DNA of 64,000 nucleotides from Whalleya microplaca (lineage: Eukaryota > Ascomycota > Sordariomycetes > Xylariales > Xylariaceae): the NCBI GenBank assembly GCA_022497155.1, contig MU385712.1:62001-126000 (forward strand), written 5' to 3'. Below are positions 44,130 to 54,606 of the stretch, piece by piece (position 1 is the stretch's first letter; each line of letters starts with the position of its first letter). The notes beneath the pieces were generated by a model. It saw only the letters and a program-made list of their open reading frames with translations, made no database searches and was not told the origin of the DNA. Made by a program: the position numbers and the translations under genes.

Positions 44130-46252
44130 ATGAGTTAGTAGAAACTCCATATATCATCACGTGTTCTCGTCCGACTTAATTGAGTCACCAGGGGCCTTCA
44201 CAGCATTGCCGAGGAGCCTCGTGTTACTGCTTCTCATTGCAGCGTCCGCAGTCGCGGTCCCGCCACCATGGGAACCAGCCGAACAGGCCGTATTAACACA
44301 TCCCGGCTCTGGTCACCGGGGCGCCGTTGCAAGTGAAAGCAGGGTGTGTAGCCAGATCGGCATCGACCTGCTCGTGCTAGGCGTGAGTACCTACCCACCA
44401 TCTCTCCATCTCTACCACCATTCGCACCACTGATAACCCGCCTGTGTCCAGGGCAATGCCGTGGACGCCTGGGTCGGTACGCAGCTCTGCGTTGGTGTCA
44501 TCGGGATGTACCATTCCGGAATTGGCGGCGGCGGCTTTGCTCTGATTCGCGATGGCCGCGGGAACTACACCGTGATCGACTACCGCGAGACCGCGCCCGA
44601 GAGCGCCTTCACGGACATGTACCGCGATAACGTTGCCGGCAGCGTCTTCGGTGGGTTGGCCGCCGGCGTGCCGGGCGAGTTACGCGGGCTCGAGACCACC
44701 CACCGCAGGTTCGGCGTTTTGCCCTGGAAGACCGTCGTCCAACCGGCTGCCGACGTCGCCCGCGACGGGTTCTCTGTCACGGAGGACCTAGTCCGGTGTA
44801 TGGAGCACGGTATCGGGTCTGCCGGTTTCAACTTCCTGGTCGAGGATCCGTCATGGGCCGAGGATTTTGCGCCGGACGGTGGGTAGATTTTCTCTTTGCT
44901 CTTATATATATATATACATGTATATATAAATCCCGTGTACCCTCGAAGCTGACTTATTCATGTTCGATCAGGGAAATTAGTGAAGCTGGGCGACATCATG
45001 ACTAGAAAACGCTATGGAGAGTAAGTGGCTTCGGAATCGATCCAACGACGAAGATAGACGGCATGCTAACGTATATCTCCACGACCAGGACACTTCAAAA
45101 GATAGCTGAGCACGGCGCCGACGTGTTCTACACCGGGCCCATGGGTATGCAATCCCTCATTTCCCAACTAGCACGAATAGACATTCTAACTGACCAATTC
45201 CAGCTGAAGCCATGATCAAATACGTCCAGGAGCACAACGGCACCATGGCGCTATCCGATCTGGCCACCTACAACGCCATCGAGCGCGAGCCCATCAGCAT
45301 CACCTACGGGGACTACACGCTCCACTCATCCGGGGCGCCTAGCAGTGGCGCAGTGTGCCTGAGCACGCTGAAGACGATGGAGGGGTACGCGCAGGACTCC
45401 TCGTCCGACGCGAACCTGACGCTGCACCGGCTGGACGAGGCGATGCGGTTCGCGTACGGCGCGCACCAGGCGCTCGGGGACCCGGCGTTCGTGCCGGCGG
45501 ACGTCTCGGCGCTAGAGGCAGAGATGCTGAACAGCAGCCACGCGGCGGCGGTGCGGGCGCGCATCCTCGACAACAGCACGCAGCCGGTGTCGCACTACGA
45601 CCCGGCGCGCGTGTACGGGCCCGCGGGCCACGGCACCTCGCACGTCGTCGCCGCCGACGGCGCCGGCATGGCCGTCAGCTCCACCACCACCATCAACCTG
45701 CTCTTCGGCTGCCTGTTGATGGTGCCCGCGACGGGCGTCGTGCTCAACAACGAGATGAACGACTTCTCCATCCCCGGCGTGCGCAACGAGTTCGGGTACG
45801 CGCCCAGCGTCGCGAACTACATCCGCCCCCGGAAGCGGCCGCTGTCGTCCATCACGCCCGTGATTGTGGAGAAGAAGAGTAAGAAGAGCAGCCAGGATGG
45901 CGATGGCGCTAGTGACTCCTGGGAGCTTTTTGCGAGCGTGGGCGCCGCCGGCGGGTCGCGGATTATTAGCTCCACGACGCAGGTCGTGTGGCACATGGTG
46001 GAGCAGGGGGCGTCGATGCGCGAGGCGATTGCGGCGCCACGGTTCCACGACCAGCTGATGCCGAACCAGGCCGTCTTCGAGTGGACATTCGACAATGCGA
46101 CCGTGGCGAGCATGGCGGAGAAGGGACATAACGTCACCTGGGTGCGTCCGGGCATCAGTGCCGTGCAGGGGATCCGGGTCGATGGCGAGTCGGGCGCTTT
46201 TGAGGCCGTGGGGGAGACCAGACAGAAGAATAGCGCTGGGCTGACATTGTAA
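44130..46252 (+). CDS. Gamma-glutamyltransferase, secreted or vacuolar
   Basis: Proposed exons: 44130-44133, 44204-44382, 44452-44878, 44972-45020, 45089-45144 and 45204-46252, all in phase, giving 587 residues. The four-base first exon (ATGA) plus a 70-nt intron gives MTLPRSLVLLLLIAASAVAV, a good signal peptide. There is no other in-frame ATG before the conserved part. Family marks are GHRGAVASESRVCSQIG, GGNAVDAWVGTQLCVGV, MYHSGIGGGGFALIRDG, YRETAPESAF, GVPGELRGL and the maturation site GHGTSHVVAADGAGMAVS, whose threonine (codon 45635-45637, about T383) is the nucleophile freed by self-cleavage. VVLNNEMNDFS and GGSRIISSTTQVVWHM complete the small subunit. The enzyme removes or transfers gamma-glutamyl groups from glutathione and conjugates. 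The exact start is uncertain because a TATA-like element lies only 29 bases upstream of 44130. Confidence 0.92.
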
Positions 46253-46580
46253 TGCATTCAGAAACACGTTCCAATCGATGCGTATATACATCTTGTCAAT
46301 TCATGAGACAGTTACGTTGTCACAATAGGAAGAACTAGGATCTGTCCATTCAGTACTTATCGACCTAGCTCACATCCTAATCAAGAGAGCTAGCGGACCA
46401 TGCCTTGATTGATATATGCTTCGACTTGTTTTAGTAATGCTCATCTTATTGCTACCGAGGTCTATCAGCTGTGCTCACGCCATCATGCCTAATTCAAAGC
46501 AACGCAAAGCAAACTCCGAGCCCACCACCACGCAAACCAAGGGGTATCGGATTTAGTCTATTTCGTGGAAATCAGCCCAG
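46253..46580. other. Convergent intergenic region
   Basis: Spacer between the 3' ends of the gamma-glutamyltransferase gene and ALG11. Nothing else is seen. Confidence 0.5.
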
Positions 46581-48451
46581 TTACAACTTCATCGCAACCA
46601 GCTTCTCTATCTGGGTTAGCCATCTCCTAGCAAATTCCTCTTCCGTGAATCTCTCGGACGACTTTCGGGCCCTCCGCCTGACGGCAAGTGGGTCCGGAAG
46701 TGAGAGGGCCTTCTCGAAACCCTCGGCGAATTCGGCCGTGGATGTGGCGTGGAATCCTGTCAAGCTAGTTAGCGATTCATGTCGAGGTAAGTTAGAGAAA
46801 GTAACATGGCTAGCATACCTGTGGGTTGACCGTCGACATCAGTGACAATGTCTAGCTTTGGTCCGCCGCTATTATGCACGACGGATATCAGGCCCGCTGC
46901 TAAGTATTCAACGACACCAATTCCGAAGTGCTCATTCCACATGCCGTTCACACCCACAAAAGCTTTACCAAGCCACTGCAGAATCTCGGACCACGGCGCG
47001 TCGAGCTGGAATATGACCTGGTCCTTGATGTGGAGCTCATTGACGAGGAGTCGAAGCTTGTAGACGCGTCGCGAGTCGTTGTCATCCCTGACACTGCCCA
47101 GAAGGACCAGTTTGGCTTCTTTTGCGGCGGCAGTGCCCGTCTTGACAAACTCGGCAAAGGACTGGAGAATGAGCTGGTGATTCTTCTCGGGGCGGAATTG
47201 AGCGATGTACACTATGTACTTCTGACGCCTCTTTTCGCTTTCTTCCGAGATCTCGACCGCCTGCTCAATCTCGTGAACAGCGCATGGCGGGTATACAACA
47301 GCAATAGCCTGCTCTCTGCCTCTCTGTTTCCTCCGGGGCCCCCAGATAGACTTGATATGGGCCTGCGTCCAGGTGGAATTCGTCATGACAACGTCGACGG
47401 AAGCACCCATCCATGAGTAAATGGCAGCAAATAGTTTCCAGTAGTTCCTCTTGACTGTACCCCTCAGCCCAACCCCCTTGCCGGCATTGACACCTTGACT
47501 TCCTACTGCCGTAGTGGGGTCGAGCGATTCAAGCATATCGTTGGAGATGGTGGGATAGTGCACGTAGGCAGCAGTCGGTATGTTTGGAAATAGGACTTTG
47601 CTCAGTCCGAGTGTAAAAGCGTAACCCATCGTGTCGACGAAGATATCGGGCACTAGAAGGGAGAAAGCATCCCATCCCATGATCAACGAGCCGAGCGATT
47701 GTCCCAGCAGAGTCATATGCGGCCAGGTAGAGGAGAGAACCCAGTGTCGCGTGGACAAGTAGAGGAAGTGTATCGAGGGCGGGTGGATGTCGATGCTGAA
47801 AGTGTTCTGTTTGTTTCTTTTATTAGCCGCGTCATTATCAAATGCGCTGAACTCATATATATCTACCTTTACTCGGGAGAGCATGTTATCCTTAGACACC
47901 TCATGGTCGCCCGTGTATACGACAATCTTGGCGTTGGGCCATCTTCTCTGGGTGGCTCGAACTGCAGCCCATAAGACTCGCTCGCCACCACCTCCAGCGT
48001 TGCAGAAGGGGTGGAAGAAACCAATGATGCCATCCCAATCCTTGCCACCCTTCTCTCCATTGCCAGAGGTTCCAGCGGTAAGGCCATCGATGTTCTCCCA
48101 GCCGTCTTCGTTGCTGTCACTCTCTTTCTCCGATGCCTTTTCTTCCTGAAATTTCGCTTCGCTCTCTTCGGTGGCTCGAATAATCAAGGCGCGGCGGCCT
48201 TCGGTCTTCTTGCGCAAATACCAACCCGAGATGGCTCCAATGGTACGAGAGAATATACGGAACAGTACGGGAAGGAGATAATTCCAACATATAAGTGCCG
48301 CAAAGGGAGTGCATGCCACGGCAATGGCCGTGAAGGCAAGGGTTCGAGGCTCCATGCCGAAGGAGTAGAGTGCCTCTTGCGAAGAGACTGAACAGGAGGT
48401 TGAGCTGTGACTGGATGTGGAAGTGGAAGTGGAATCGAAAGTGACTGGCAT
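46581..48451 (-). CDS. ALG11: GDP-Man:Man3GlcNAc2-PP-dolichol alpha-1,2-mannosyltransferase Alg11
   Basis: Exons on the minus strand: 48451-47867, 47806-46819, 46756-46581, giving 582 residues. The first intron (60 nt) is a multiple of three without stops and hides in the open frame. Removing it restores MLSRVK|NTFSIDIHPPSIHFLYL. The last splice restores VDGQPT|GFHATSTAEFA. An N-terminal membrane anchor (LAFTAIAVACTPFAALICW) follows MEPRTLAF, which at 48355 is an alternative start. GT4 marks are GFFHPFCNAGGGGERVLWAA, STWPHMTLLGQSLGSL, PDIFVDTMGYAFTLGL, YVHYPTISNDML, YIAQFRPEKNHQLILQ and the EX7E motif EHFGIGVVE with YLAAGLISVVHNSGGPKLDI. It adds the fourth and fifth mannoses to the lipid-linked oligosaccharide on the cytosolic ER face. 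It diverges from COX18. Confidence 0.96.
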
Positions 48452-49183
48452 TTACCTGCAGACTAATAATAAGTAACGAATGTAATTAGAGAGTGTTAGG
48501 AGTCTCCAAGTCTGTATGCAGGTGAAGTAGCTATGGGATACTATCCGGGCCTTATCAGGCTGTGCCAGAACCAGTCCAGTTGACCCATTGATATCATTGA
48601 AAATGATGTTGTAAGAGTCGTCGAATGTCTCAACTTGCGAAAAGGCGTGCAGGCGTGTGATCATTCAAGGCCAAGGTGTCCGTCCAGCCGCTCCAGCCCA
48701 CCGAAAGATACAAAGTACATACGTATCTAGCCCACCATGTCGTATCTTGTACATGTAATCCGTATCTCCTATCTTATATCTTATCGGCTAGGTATTCTGT
48801 AGATGTCGGTGCTTATATCCGCCGACTTTTTGATATACTTCAATTGCTAGTAAGAAGTTCCGTTATAGTAAACCGTACAGTACAGCTTCATATTATAAGC
48901 TCTGCTAATAGATATCAGAGGTCTATCCTGCATATACAATACACTATTCCTTTTGCAAAATCTAATGTCTCAAACATACCCATCCTTATAATAAATCGGC
49001 AACAGGCAACAGTGCTGTATAGCATAAGCCAATCACACACACAACCAAATTCTTAGTTACCTTGACAGCTTGAGTAACGTTCGATGGTCATATGCTCGGG
49101 ACAAGCTTGGCTTAGCAACACATCGACCGCCTGACCTAGCTATGTCACCCATATGATCTAAATCTCGTCCCAGATGATCCATC
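48452..49183. promoter_or_regulatory. Divergent promoter region of ALG11 and COX18
   Basis: 732 bp between the two start codons. AT-rich, with many gtatct/agatac-type motifs near 48720-48800. No gene or named regulatory site. Confidence 0.5.
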
Positions 49184-50401
49184 ATGAACACAGCCCGCTG
49201 TTCTCCTTCCCTGCGGGTAGCTGTGCCAACCAGCCACATCGCCAGGCCCCTCAGACGCCCACTCCCTGTTCCTAGCCTCGGGCTTCAGCGTCAGCCTCGG
49301 ACTCAGCAACAGCAACCCGGGACGCGAAGATCCATCCACCTGCAGCCCGCGGTTGCGGCGCTCGTGCAAGGCTCGCAGGACGCGATCCTGGGGCTGCACC
49401 ACCTGGCGCACACGCCGTGGTTCCTGACGATCCCGCTGGTGGCGCTGGGCATCCACGCCGTCTTCCGCTTGCCCTTCCACGCGCACCAGCAGCGTCTGCG
49501 GGCGCGGCGCGCCCGCTTCGGCGCCGTCCTGCGCGCCTGGGCCGCGCGCATCCAGCGCGACCTCGAGCGCGAGAAGAGCGTGCCGGACGCCGGCGCCCGC
49601 CTGCGCGAGACCCGCGCCCGCTACCTCCGCGCCGAGAAGCGGATATGGCGCACCGCTGGCCTGCAAGGCTGGAAGCTGTATAGCAGTCTCCTTGGCGTCC
49701 CCTTCTGGATCCTCGGTATCGATAGCGTCAGACGTCTGTGCGGGGGGCCGAAGGGGCTGCTGGGGGCCTTCCTGACCGGCTCCGCTGACGACGCTGCTGC
49801 AAGCGCCGAGGTGGGTGGCGGTGATGCCGCGGCATCTGCGTCATCGCAAGGACCGGTTGCTGTGGCCGCTGGGGGCGACGTCTCCGCGGTCGATTCTGCG
49901 GCTTCTGCGGTCACTGAGAGGATCTCCCAGTTAGCGGACCCCAGCATCGCGACGGGGGGTTGTCTCTGGTTTCCCGACCTCTCCGTGCCAGACCCGTACC
50001 ACATTCTGCCCTTCGCGCTGTCGGCGATGATGGTCAGTAGCATGCTCTTAAAACCAGGCAGCGGAGCATGGGCACTGGGGCCCGGACCGGACGACAAGGA
50101 CAAGGAGAAGGTCACCACCCGATCATCGCGGATCACGACGGGGTTCCGTCGAGGCGGCTTGCTAGTCGCCGGCCTCATAGGCCCTCTCACCATAGACCTC
50201 CCGGCCGCTATACATCTTTACTGGCTGACGAGCACGGCCGCGAACTTGGTCACGTATAAGGTGTTGGACCGCCTCGTCCCGCTCGAGAAGAAGACATATG
50301 AGAGGTGCAAGGGCCACGAGTTACCCGTCATCCGACCGAAGCGACCGGAGGACGCTGTGCCTACGAAACCACCGACCAAGGCCAAGAAGGGGACAAGGTA
50401 A
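49184..50401 (+). CDS. COX18: Cox18/Oxa1-family mitochondrial inner-membrane insertase
   Basis: Intronless gene for 405 residues. The N-terminus is an arginine-rich mitochondrial presequence (MNTARCSPSLRVAVPTSHIA and following). The YidC/Oxa1/Cox18 fold is marked by LHHLAHTPWFLTIPLVALGI (first helix), HAVFRLPFHAHQQRL, a long charged loop, LYSSLLGVPFWILGIDSVRR, GGCLWFPDLSVPDPYHILPF, a helix ALSAMMVSSMLLK and the last helix GLIGPLTIDLPAAIHLYWLT. The single-copy loop length and divergent sequence favour Cox18 over Oxa1. Cox18 exports the C-terminal domain of cytochrome oxidase subunit 2. A ~60-residue alanine/serine-rich insertion (about residues 205-250) is unusual. Part of the coding sequence (49480-49620) is extremely GC-rich. 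Confidence 0.85.
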   Translation: MNTARCSPSLRVAVPTSHIARPLRRPLPVPSLGLQRQPRTQQQQPGTRRSIHLQPAVAALVQGSQDAILGLHHLAHTPWFLTIPLVALGIHAVFRLPFHAHQQRLRARRARFGAVLRAWAARIQRDLEREKSVPDAGARLRETRARYLRAEKRIWRTAGLQGWKLYSSLLGVPFWILGIDSVRRLCGGPKGLLGAFLTGSADDAAASAEVGGGDAAASASSQGPVAVAAGGDVSAVDSAASAVTERISQLADPSIATGGCLWFPDLSVPDPYHILPFALSAMMVSSMLLKPGSGAWALGPGPDDKDKEKVTTRSSRITTGFRRGGLLVAGLIGPLTIDLPAAIHLYWLTSTAANLVTYKVLDRLVPLEKKTYERCKGHELPVIRPKRPEDAVPTKPPTKAKKGTR

Positions 50402-50891
50402 CATAACCTTTGGCGGTTACAGCAATCGAGATCATTGGGCGTGATGGCGCCTGTCACACAACGCAGACGCCGAGTACTCCCGGATCATGAGTGTAGTCTA
50501 TGAGCCAACAGTGTATATATCTAAGTGTAACCGCAAATAGTAACCTCTACTATCAAGTAGTAGAAATGTTAGGTAAAATAGGGGGCTCCTCATTTATTTC
50601 ATCGGGCCATTCCACATTTCAAAGATGCAAGTGCTCAATAACCGCAAGGGGAATTGAATAAGGGGAAAGCGACTGATTTCGGCATACTCCCAACAAAAGG
50701 AACGCCCAATCGATGTCGATTCGATTCTTCAAGCGCGTCATACTGATATACGGAAACTATGATACACTAGCGCACATAGCCTCATCATAACTCCAAAACG
50801 CCCAAGATATGCCGGCCGCTCTTCAACACAGAACACAGAAAAAGAAAAGAAAGATATCTAATCGCACAATACATCTCCATCAAAGCTTAAC
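50402..50891. other. Convergent intergenic region
   Basis: 490 bp between the 3' ends of COX18 and the syntaxin gene. No gene is seen. Confidence 0.5.
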
Positions 50892-51838
50892 TTAACCAAT
50901 GAACACAGCCAACAGGACAATAGCCATGATGACAGCCAAAACCAAGAGCAGGCAGCAGGCCTTGCTCCGGGCGTTCTTCTGGTACCGCGCGGCGCTGCGC
51001 AGCTCGTAGTCGGCGCCGCGGGTGTCGTCGCGGACGCCAACGGCGTTGTTCTCGATGGTCTGGAGCTGCTCGCCCTGCTCGCCGACGATCTGGGCGACCT
51101 GCTGGAACAGCACGTTGAGGTCGCCGACGCCCTCCTCGATCTGGCGGATCTCCTCCTCGCGCTCGATGATCAGGGCATCCTGGAAGTCGACCTCGTCCTG
51201 CGGCGCCAGGTGCACCTGCTCCTGCTGTTGCTGTTGTAGCTGCAGCTGCTCGCCCTCGAGATGGTGGCCGGATGAAGGGCCGCCGTGCTCGCCCCCGGTC
51301 TCGGATTCGAGGGCCGCTTTGGCGGCGCTGACGGAGGCGCGCTGTTTGTCGAGCGCCGTCCGCTGCAGGGCTTGGAATTCGCCGAGCGCGGCTTTAAATT
51401 CGCGCGAGAGCTTTTGCTGGGAGTATTTCTGTGTGGGCTGTAGGATGCGGCGCGTTAGATCGTCTGTGCGGGATATATAGCGGGATGTGTATTGATGGAG
51501 CAGCAGCAACAGCAGCAGCATCGTCTGTCTAGACTTACTGTGACGTCTTCCCATGTCTGGACCTTCTTCACGCCCTCGCCGACCTCCTTGAACTGCTCGG
51601 TGGACTCTTCCAGCACGGCGTGGACCCGTTCTCTCAATCGCGGATTGTCCCGTTTCGTGCCGAGTAGGCCGATGTCGGACTTCAGCTTCTGTATGTTGCC
51701 CTGTATGTGGAAGAGCTTGTTCATGAGGCCTTGCGACAGGCGGGAGAACTCGGGATCGTCTGCGTAGGCGGCGTTGTTCTGGCGCCGTCCGGCTCCTCCG
51801 CCGCCGGACTCTATGGAGGAGAGCTGATCGAATGACAT
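50892..51838 (-). CDS. Endosomal/vacuolar syntaxin (Pep12-type Qa-SNARE)
   Basis: Two exons, 51838-51539 and 51437-50892, give 281 residues (WEDVT|PTQKYSQQKL). I start at MSFDQLSSIE (51838). The frame extends nine codons upstream. An N-terminal Habc-type helical domain (FSRLSQGLMNKLFHIQGNIQ and following) is separated by a glutamine-rich linker from the SNARE motif (about 188-250: ALIIEREEEIRQIEEGVGDL, NVLFQQVAQIVGEQGEQLQT), with the zero-layer glutamine at about Q221. A C-terminal tail anchor follows (CCLLLVLAVIMAIVLLAVFI). It mediates fusion at late endosome or vacuole. Pep12 versus Vam3 cannot be separated by eye, but PTQKYSQQKLSREF fits the Pep12/syntaxin-7 group. The 101-nt intron carries CAG-type triplet repeats on the complementary strand. 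Confidence 0.9.
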
Positions 51839-52481
51839 GGCTGTGTGGCTGGACGATGGTGTCAATGGAGCGAGCGGCTATTACATGCGAAAAGAGAAAG
51901 AGATGAATTTGTTGGGAATGATTGATGAAGGTTGGAAGGTCACAGGTCGGTTGTCAGTAGGTATCAATGTTACTAATTAGTGTCTGTAGGCTACAGGATC
52001 AACGGTTACAGGTATCGGAAGGTGGGATTGGAGAATCGGGGTATCGGGGTATCGGGACGTCGCAGGTGCTGCTGCTTACGTCGTTTCAACTGCGCCACAG
52101 GTACATAGTTACACAGGACCTGCAGGCATGTGGGTACCTAGGTACCTTTCTTTGCCCGCAGTACATGTCAATCTGTACCTATGTATTAGACTGCTGTGGC
52201 TGTGCGCTAAAGCAGGGTAGCTAGGGGAGACCAATTGAAGCTCTAGGTACAAACTGCTGCTACGGTCGGCCTTAGCGCGGTTGCGTTCAGTGGATCGTAG
52301 CCCTGCAACATTTTTTATTTACATCCATCCATCAGCTTTTTGCGGAGCAACCATTCCCTTATTCTTACATAGTCCATAGTTACATACAGTACAGCTCAAC
52401 CCGTGCGCACAAACGCAGCATTTTCAACCTCGTCCCATGAACAATGCGCTAATCTGAACTTCCTCTTCTGGAGCTGCGAAA
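51839..52481. promoter_or_regulatory. Divergent promoter region of the syntaxin gene and NDC1
   Basis: 643 bp between start codons. Contains gggtatcggggtatcggg direct repeats near 52037 and tacctaggtacct near 52135. No gene. Confidence 0.5.
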
Positions 52482-52632
52482 ATGCCTCCCGGAGTTGCGC
52501 GACTGGCCCCCTACAAGGATTTCCTGCAGCCCGCCCTGCAGAGACGCTTCGCCTCCACGGCCGGAGTCTTGTTTGGGATAGCTTATGTCGAGGCCCTCAC
52601 TCTGGCTTCGTATACCTCCTGTGCGTGATCGA

Positions 52633-52685
<53 letters not shown>

Positions 52686-54606
52686 TATCTATATCTCCCG
52701 CGTACATGTACATGCTAACTGATCAATAAAGACATATGGTCGTGGATACCCATCGGTCCAACAGGAATACGTGCCTTGGCCATCTTCGCCTGCATTCTGC
52801 CCACCATCATATTACGCATCGCCCACTCCCACATCGGCATCCGAACCTCCAACTCGCCTTTCGACACCTTCCGCGGCTACGTATATCACCTGGCCACCGC
52901 TGAGACCGTTGTCACCTTCGCCGTCTCGGCCTGGCTGTTCAGCCAGGTATATCTATTCTCCGTCTCCGAGTCCGCCAGCCTCCAATGGATCACCCACCAC
53001 AGCGGGGATCGCCCGCGCTTGAACGAGCGAGCCGTCTTCTACACCGTCAACCTGGTCGTCCTGGGCATCGTCCAGGGCATCCTACATGTCTCCCTCGACA
53101 ATGATCGCATGCTCCTGGGCATCGTCAAGCCGAGACGCGAAGCGGTAGAGGACGCTCCCCCCATAGACAGCTGGGAGAGGCTGAGCGAATGGGCCCCCGT
53201 TCTGGTCGTACGAGCAGCGACGCTTTCGATGGCTGTTGGTTTGTTCAACTACGTCGTGTTCTACACCTTCTTCCGACGCTATGCCTGGAGCTGGGCTATG
53301 GCCACATTCCGACTCTTCTACAACCTTCCCAAATCCAACATCCCCCCCAGCCAGGCGCCGTGGAGTGTCTGGATGCTACAGAGATCCATGTTGGCTGGCT
53401 TCTTGCTCTGTCTCCTGTGGTACTTCGGCGACATGACCTTCAGGTTGCAGCTTGGGAAAGAACCCATCAAGAACAACCAGCCGCTGAGTGCGGAATCGAA
53501 AGATCCCAACGGGAGCCTCCTGAACGGATTAAAGAGCAAGAAGCCGCGTATTGCAGTAAGTCTCCTTCCCTGCTCACTAACTGGGATGAGTGCTGATCGT
53601 GCAGGCCTTTGCCATGTGGGAATTGGCCTTCATCGCAAGAGACTTTGTCGAGCGGAGGCAGGCCATATTTGAGGACATCGACCGGAAAGATGGTCCAATG
53701 TGGTCACAGATATACGTTGTTTGCCTGGACACCATCAGGACACTCGAGCAGAGGGTTGACAACTACGGAAGACCACCTGCTCCTCCGGCACCACCACAGC
53801 CCGCCGAGGCTCAGCCTCAACCACAGCGGGTTGCGAAAGCCCCGAGAACTGACGACGTTTTGATCCCGGTGCCAGCTCAGAGGGGCCTTCGAAATTCGGT
53901 CGGCAAGTTCGTCAACAGGGCGATCACATCGCCAGGAAAGGCGCCAGCCGATATCTACGTGCCGGAAGCGAAGAAAGCACTGGAGCTTACGAGGGAGCAT
54001 CTTCTGACTAGGGAACAGAGTGAGGCTCTCACGCCTGATGGCTTCAGTGCTTTGTTTCAAAATTTTGCCTGGCAGGTATTGCAGAGACCGATAATTGGCC
54101 CCTTTTTCCACCACCTTTTCGGCCGCCGATTAGCGACGGTCGTACTCGGCACACCGTACGGCGAGCTCAGCATATATGTAAATGCGGCTTACGCGCTATC
54201 GCAACTGGCAGTCTGCAGTCTCACGGAGGACAGGTACGGCAACGTACAGAGGGACGTGCCGGCCATCATCCGGACCTTCACGGTCGTCATCAAGAAGCTG
54301 GAGAGGTTCAGAGATGGCTTCCCCATGCACTGGACGGACCTCGCCAGAGAAAGGTTGTGTCCCGAGGTGGAAAAACTACTGGATGCGCTGAAAGACGGGC
54401 TCAACGATCTCATTACCGCCTTTGGACCCTACGCCACCGACCTGCGACTCACCCGTGCAGACATGAGGTTGGCGAGGGAGGCCGCGGTAAAGCCGCACCC
54501 GGAGCCGGAGGCACAACCGCAACCGCAACCACAACGGGCGGCAGCGCCAGCGCCAGCGCCAGGGGGTCCGGTGGAAGAGCAACCGGAGATGCGACAGGTG
54601 CGCTAG
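52482..54606 (+). CDS. NDC1: Nuclear pore/spindle pole membrane protein Ndc1
   Basis: Exons 52482-52620, 52732-53555 and 53605-54606, in phase, give 654 residues. I start at MPPGVARLAPYKDFLQPALQ. Six N-terminal membrane helices are visible: RFASTAGVLFGIAYVEALTL, a GIRALAIFACILPTIILRIA helix, AETVVTFAVSAWLFSQVYLF, FYTVNLVVLGIVQGILHVSL, AATLSMAVGLFNYVVFYTFF and RSMLAGFLLCLLWYFGDMTF. The soluble half begins AFAMWELAFIARDFVERRQA, with IFEDIDRKDGPMWSQI next, and ends in a proline/glutamine-rich tail. This topology and the FEDIDRKDGPMW block fit Ndc1, the transmembrane nucleoporin that anchors nuclear pores and spindle pole bodies in the nuclear envelope. The first intron contains the (CT)24 microsatellite. 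Confidence 0.88.
52636..52683. repeat. (CT)24 microsatellite in NDC1 intron 1
   Basis: Forty-eight bases of perfect CT repeat between the donor (52621) and acceptor (52731) of the first NDC1 intron. It makes a long polypyrimidine tract in the transcript. Confidence 0.92.

Noticed and set aside
45512..46291. 259-residue minus-strand ORF opposite the gamma-glutamyltransferase gene
   Set aside because: Antisense shadow of a GC-rich exon with clear family identity on the plus strand.
51492..51520. CAG-type triplet repeat as a polyglutamine coding tract
   Set aside because: It lies in the intron of the syntaxin gene, between exons 51539 and 51437.
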